From assembly GCA_029259995.1 (NCBI GenBank), contig JAJDEC010000628.1, positions 1 through 5,198 of the forward strand: a stretch of DNA of 5,198 nucleotides, given 5' to 3'. Numbering within the stretch: position 1 is the stretch's first letter; every line of letters begins with the position of its first letter. The translations under genes were made by a program, and so were the position numbers. The notes beneath the pieces were generated by a model that ran no database searches, was not told where the DNA came from, and saw nothing but the letters and a program-made list of their open reading frames with translations. This document shows, piece after piece, positions 4,200 through 5,198 of this stretch. The stretch is from Phycisphaerae bacterium (GTDB lineage Bacteria; Planctomycetota; Phycisphaerae; UBA1845; UTPLA1).

Positions 4200-4742
4200 C
4201 TATTCTACGCCAGCACCTGGGTCGATTTCGAGCCCCAAGGCGATTCTTTGAGATATCAGACGTCGCTGGTCCGGAGGAATGTCAGTCCCGCACTCCGGGC
4301 AGCGGCTGGACGTGTTGTCGTGGAGCAGGTATCGGCACTGATGGCACCAAATGTCGCCTTCGAGCTGGCGAATCAGCTCTGCGCGAATCCTGGGTTTCAG
4401 TCGATAGTTGGCGATCGATGTGCCGATCACAATTCCCGAAAGCAGGAACATTGAATCGATTCCAAAATACTCCATCACCACGACAACCACTCCCATATAC
4501 AGAAGCGGAAAGACGTATCGCTCGAATGGCGATCTCTTGATGGCAGCTGATTTGGCGAGCTTGAATACACGGTCTTGTTCATCAGCGTCACCGAATCGAG
4601 CGAGGATCGGAAAGCGGCGAACTCGACGGAGCGCAATTTGTCCAGCAGGATGGTCCAGGTCGAAGCCATGTTGTCGATTATTTGCCCGCAGATTTGCGTG
4701 TATCTCAGTTGCCCACGTCAGAACGGAATGTCGACGGAGCAC
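4200..4742 (-). CDS. Two-helix membrane protein with C-terminal zinc ribbon (paralogue 1)
   Basis: About 180 residues from the GTG at 4742. Two hydrophobic segments (about 76-94 with FPLLYMGVVVVVM, and 97-111 with MFLLSGIVIGTSI) are followed by a basic linker. A C-x2-C-x11-C-x2-C zinc ribbon comes next (Cys 133, 136, 148, 151; CHQC and CPEC). The tail PPDQRRLISQRIALGL is shared with the upstream paralogue. The ribbon probably faces the cytoplasm and binds one zinc ion; the function is unknown. The start is uncertain: there is no ATG before the first helix, and only GTG 4742, TTG 4745 and TTG 4769 are available, none with a good ribosome site. Homology to the paralogue (FP-x-L and KLA segments) shows the coding frame extends at least 30 residues before the first helix. 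Any of these starts overlaps the end of paralogue 2, so translation is probably coupled. Confidence 0.72.
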   Translation of the reverse strand: MLRRHSVLTWATEIHANLRANNRQHGFDLDHPAGQIALRRVRRFPILARFGDADEQDRVFKLAKSAAIKRSPFERYVFPLLYMGVVVVVMEYFGIDSMFLLSGIVIGTSIANYRLKPRIRAELIRQLEGDIWCHQCRYLLHDNTSSRCPECGTDIPPDQRRLISQRIALGLEIDPGAGVE

Positions 4743-5198
4743 CAAGTCCCAGCGTCGTTCGCTGCTCAACCAGAACTCGTTGATCGGCCGGCAACGCTTC
4801 CCCGCACTCCGGACAGCGACCGGACGTATTCTTGTGAAGCAGGTATTCGCAATTGTGGCACCAGTAATCTTGCTTCAGCATCTGCCTCAGTTCGATTCGT
4901 ATGCTCCTCCGCATACGCAAGAGAATCGCAAACTGTATCGTGATGATCAGCGGGTAAAACAGGTACGGCGACACGCCGCGGGGAATCAACTCAAAAAAAA
5001 GGGCCACCAAGAGCAGGAGGGCGATTGCGATGAACGAAGATCGATAGAATATGACAAATCCACGATGCTTCTTCCTCGCGTTCTTCGTCGCGAGTTTCAT
5101 GGCCTTTTCACGCTCGGTTGCCCGTTTGAGTCTCTTCAACTCAGGAAAGAGCCAGGGACTGATGAAGTCCAGGTCTTTCTCATACCACTTGATTCTGG
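4705..5198 (-). CDS. Two-helix membrane protein with C-terminal zinc ribbon (paralogue 2, 5'-truncated)
   Basis: The frame stays open to the right edge, so the N-terminus is missing; 163 complete residues are visible. A TTG at 5139 is a poor start, because the codons before it read WYEKDLDFISPWLFPEL. The FP-x-L part of that matches FPIL in paralogue 1 at the same distance from the first helix. Two hydrophobic segments follow (about visible residues 53-72, AIALLLLVALFFELI, and 77-94, PYLFYPLIITIQFAILL). Then comes a zinc ribbon with Cys at about 113, 116, 128 and 131 (CHNC and CPEC, C-x2-C-x11-C-x2-C). The N-terminal part is rich in Lys and Arg (KRLKRATEREKAMKLATKNARKK), likely a cytoplasmic helix. 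The zinc-ribbon type is typical of planctomycetes. Function unknown. It lies directly upstream of paralogue 1 in what looks like one transcript. Confidence 0.8.
   Translation of the reverse strand, partial: RIKWYEKDLDFISPWLFPELKRLKRATEREKAMKLATKNARKKHRGFVIFYRSSFIAIALLLLVALFFELIPRGVSPYLFYPLIITIQFAILLRMRRSIRIELRQMLKQDYWCHNCEYLLHKNTSGRCPECGEALPADQRVLVEQRTTLGLGAPSTFRSDVGN

Noticed and set aside
4475..4669. Alternative ATG-started frame (MASTW...) inside zinc-ribbon paralogue 1 as its shifted N-terminus
   Set aside because: It shows no likeness to the N-terminus of paralogue 2, while the main frame does (DLD, FP-x-L, KLA).

Overview
This window most likely comes from a planctomycete, perhaps near the Phycisphaerae. 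The main evidence is a pair of membrane proteins at the right end that end in a C-x2-C-YLL-x-NTS-x-RCPECG zinc ribbon, a module that is typical of that phylum. A PilZ protein, a DUF937 protein and moderately high-GC coding DNA fit this but are not diagnostic. The assignment rests on recognition by eye, not on a search.

Left third (plus strand): the 3' end of a gene for a glycine-rich repeat protein with an A-x-G-x-x pentad array and one C-terminal membrane helix (1-482). After a short spacer with a plausible sigma70-type promoter comes a likely two-gene operon, dodecin (670-873) and a DUF937 protein (902-1435), closed by a GC-rich hairpin at 1491-1512.

Middle (minus strand): a GAF-domain gene (2805-2323) followed by a HAD-superfamily hydrolase gene (2323-1607). 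The two are joined by a TGATG stop/start overlap. This operon converges on the dodecin operon. Upstream of it are a weak promoter and two dyads.

Centre right (2806-3635, about 830 bases): no credible gene. It holds a degenerate 26-bp tandem array (four clear units, 3008-3111), a nested palindrome with CCCAGGGT/ACCCTGGG arms, several further hairpins, and two copies of a module made of hairpin, T-tract, TTGTTGATCA and TTTCGG. The module copy at the right edge includes the terminator of the next gene. This is the least explained part of the window.

Right third (minus strand): a small PilZ-domain protein (3971-3636), a likely cyclic-di-GMP effector, with a clear terminator and a possible promoter. 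Upstream of it are two tandem, overlapping paralogous genes for two-helix membrane proteins with a C-terminal zinc ribbon (4742-4200, and 5198-4705 cut by the window edge). Their zinc-ribbon DNA is still 51/63 identical, so they arose by tandem duplication or have exchanged sequence.

No single pathway links the genes. They form small separate units: flavin storage or buffering (dodecin), possible small-molecule sensing by a GAF protein coupled to a HAD hydrolase, and c-di-GMP signalling (PilZ). No rRNA, tRNA, CRISPR array or intact transposase gene was seen.
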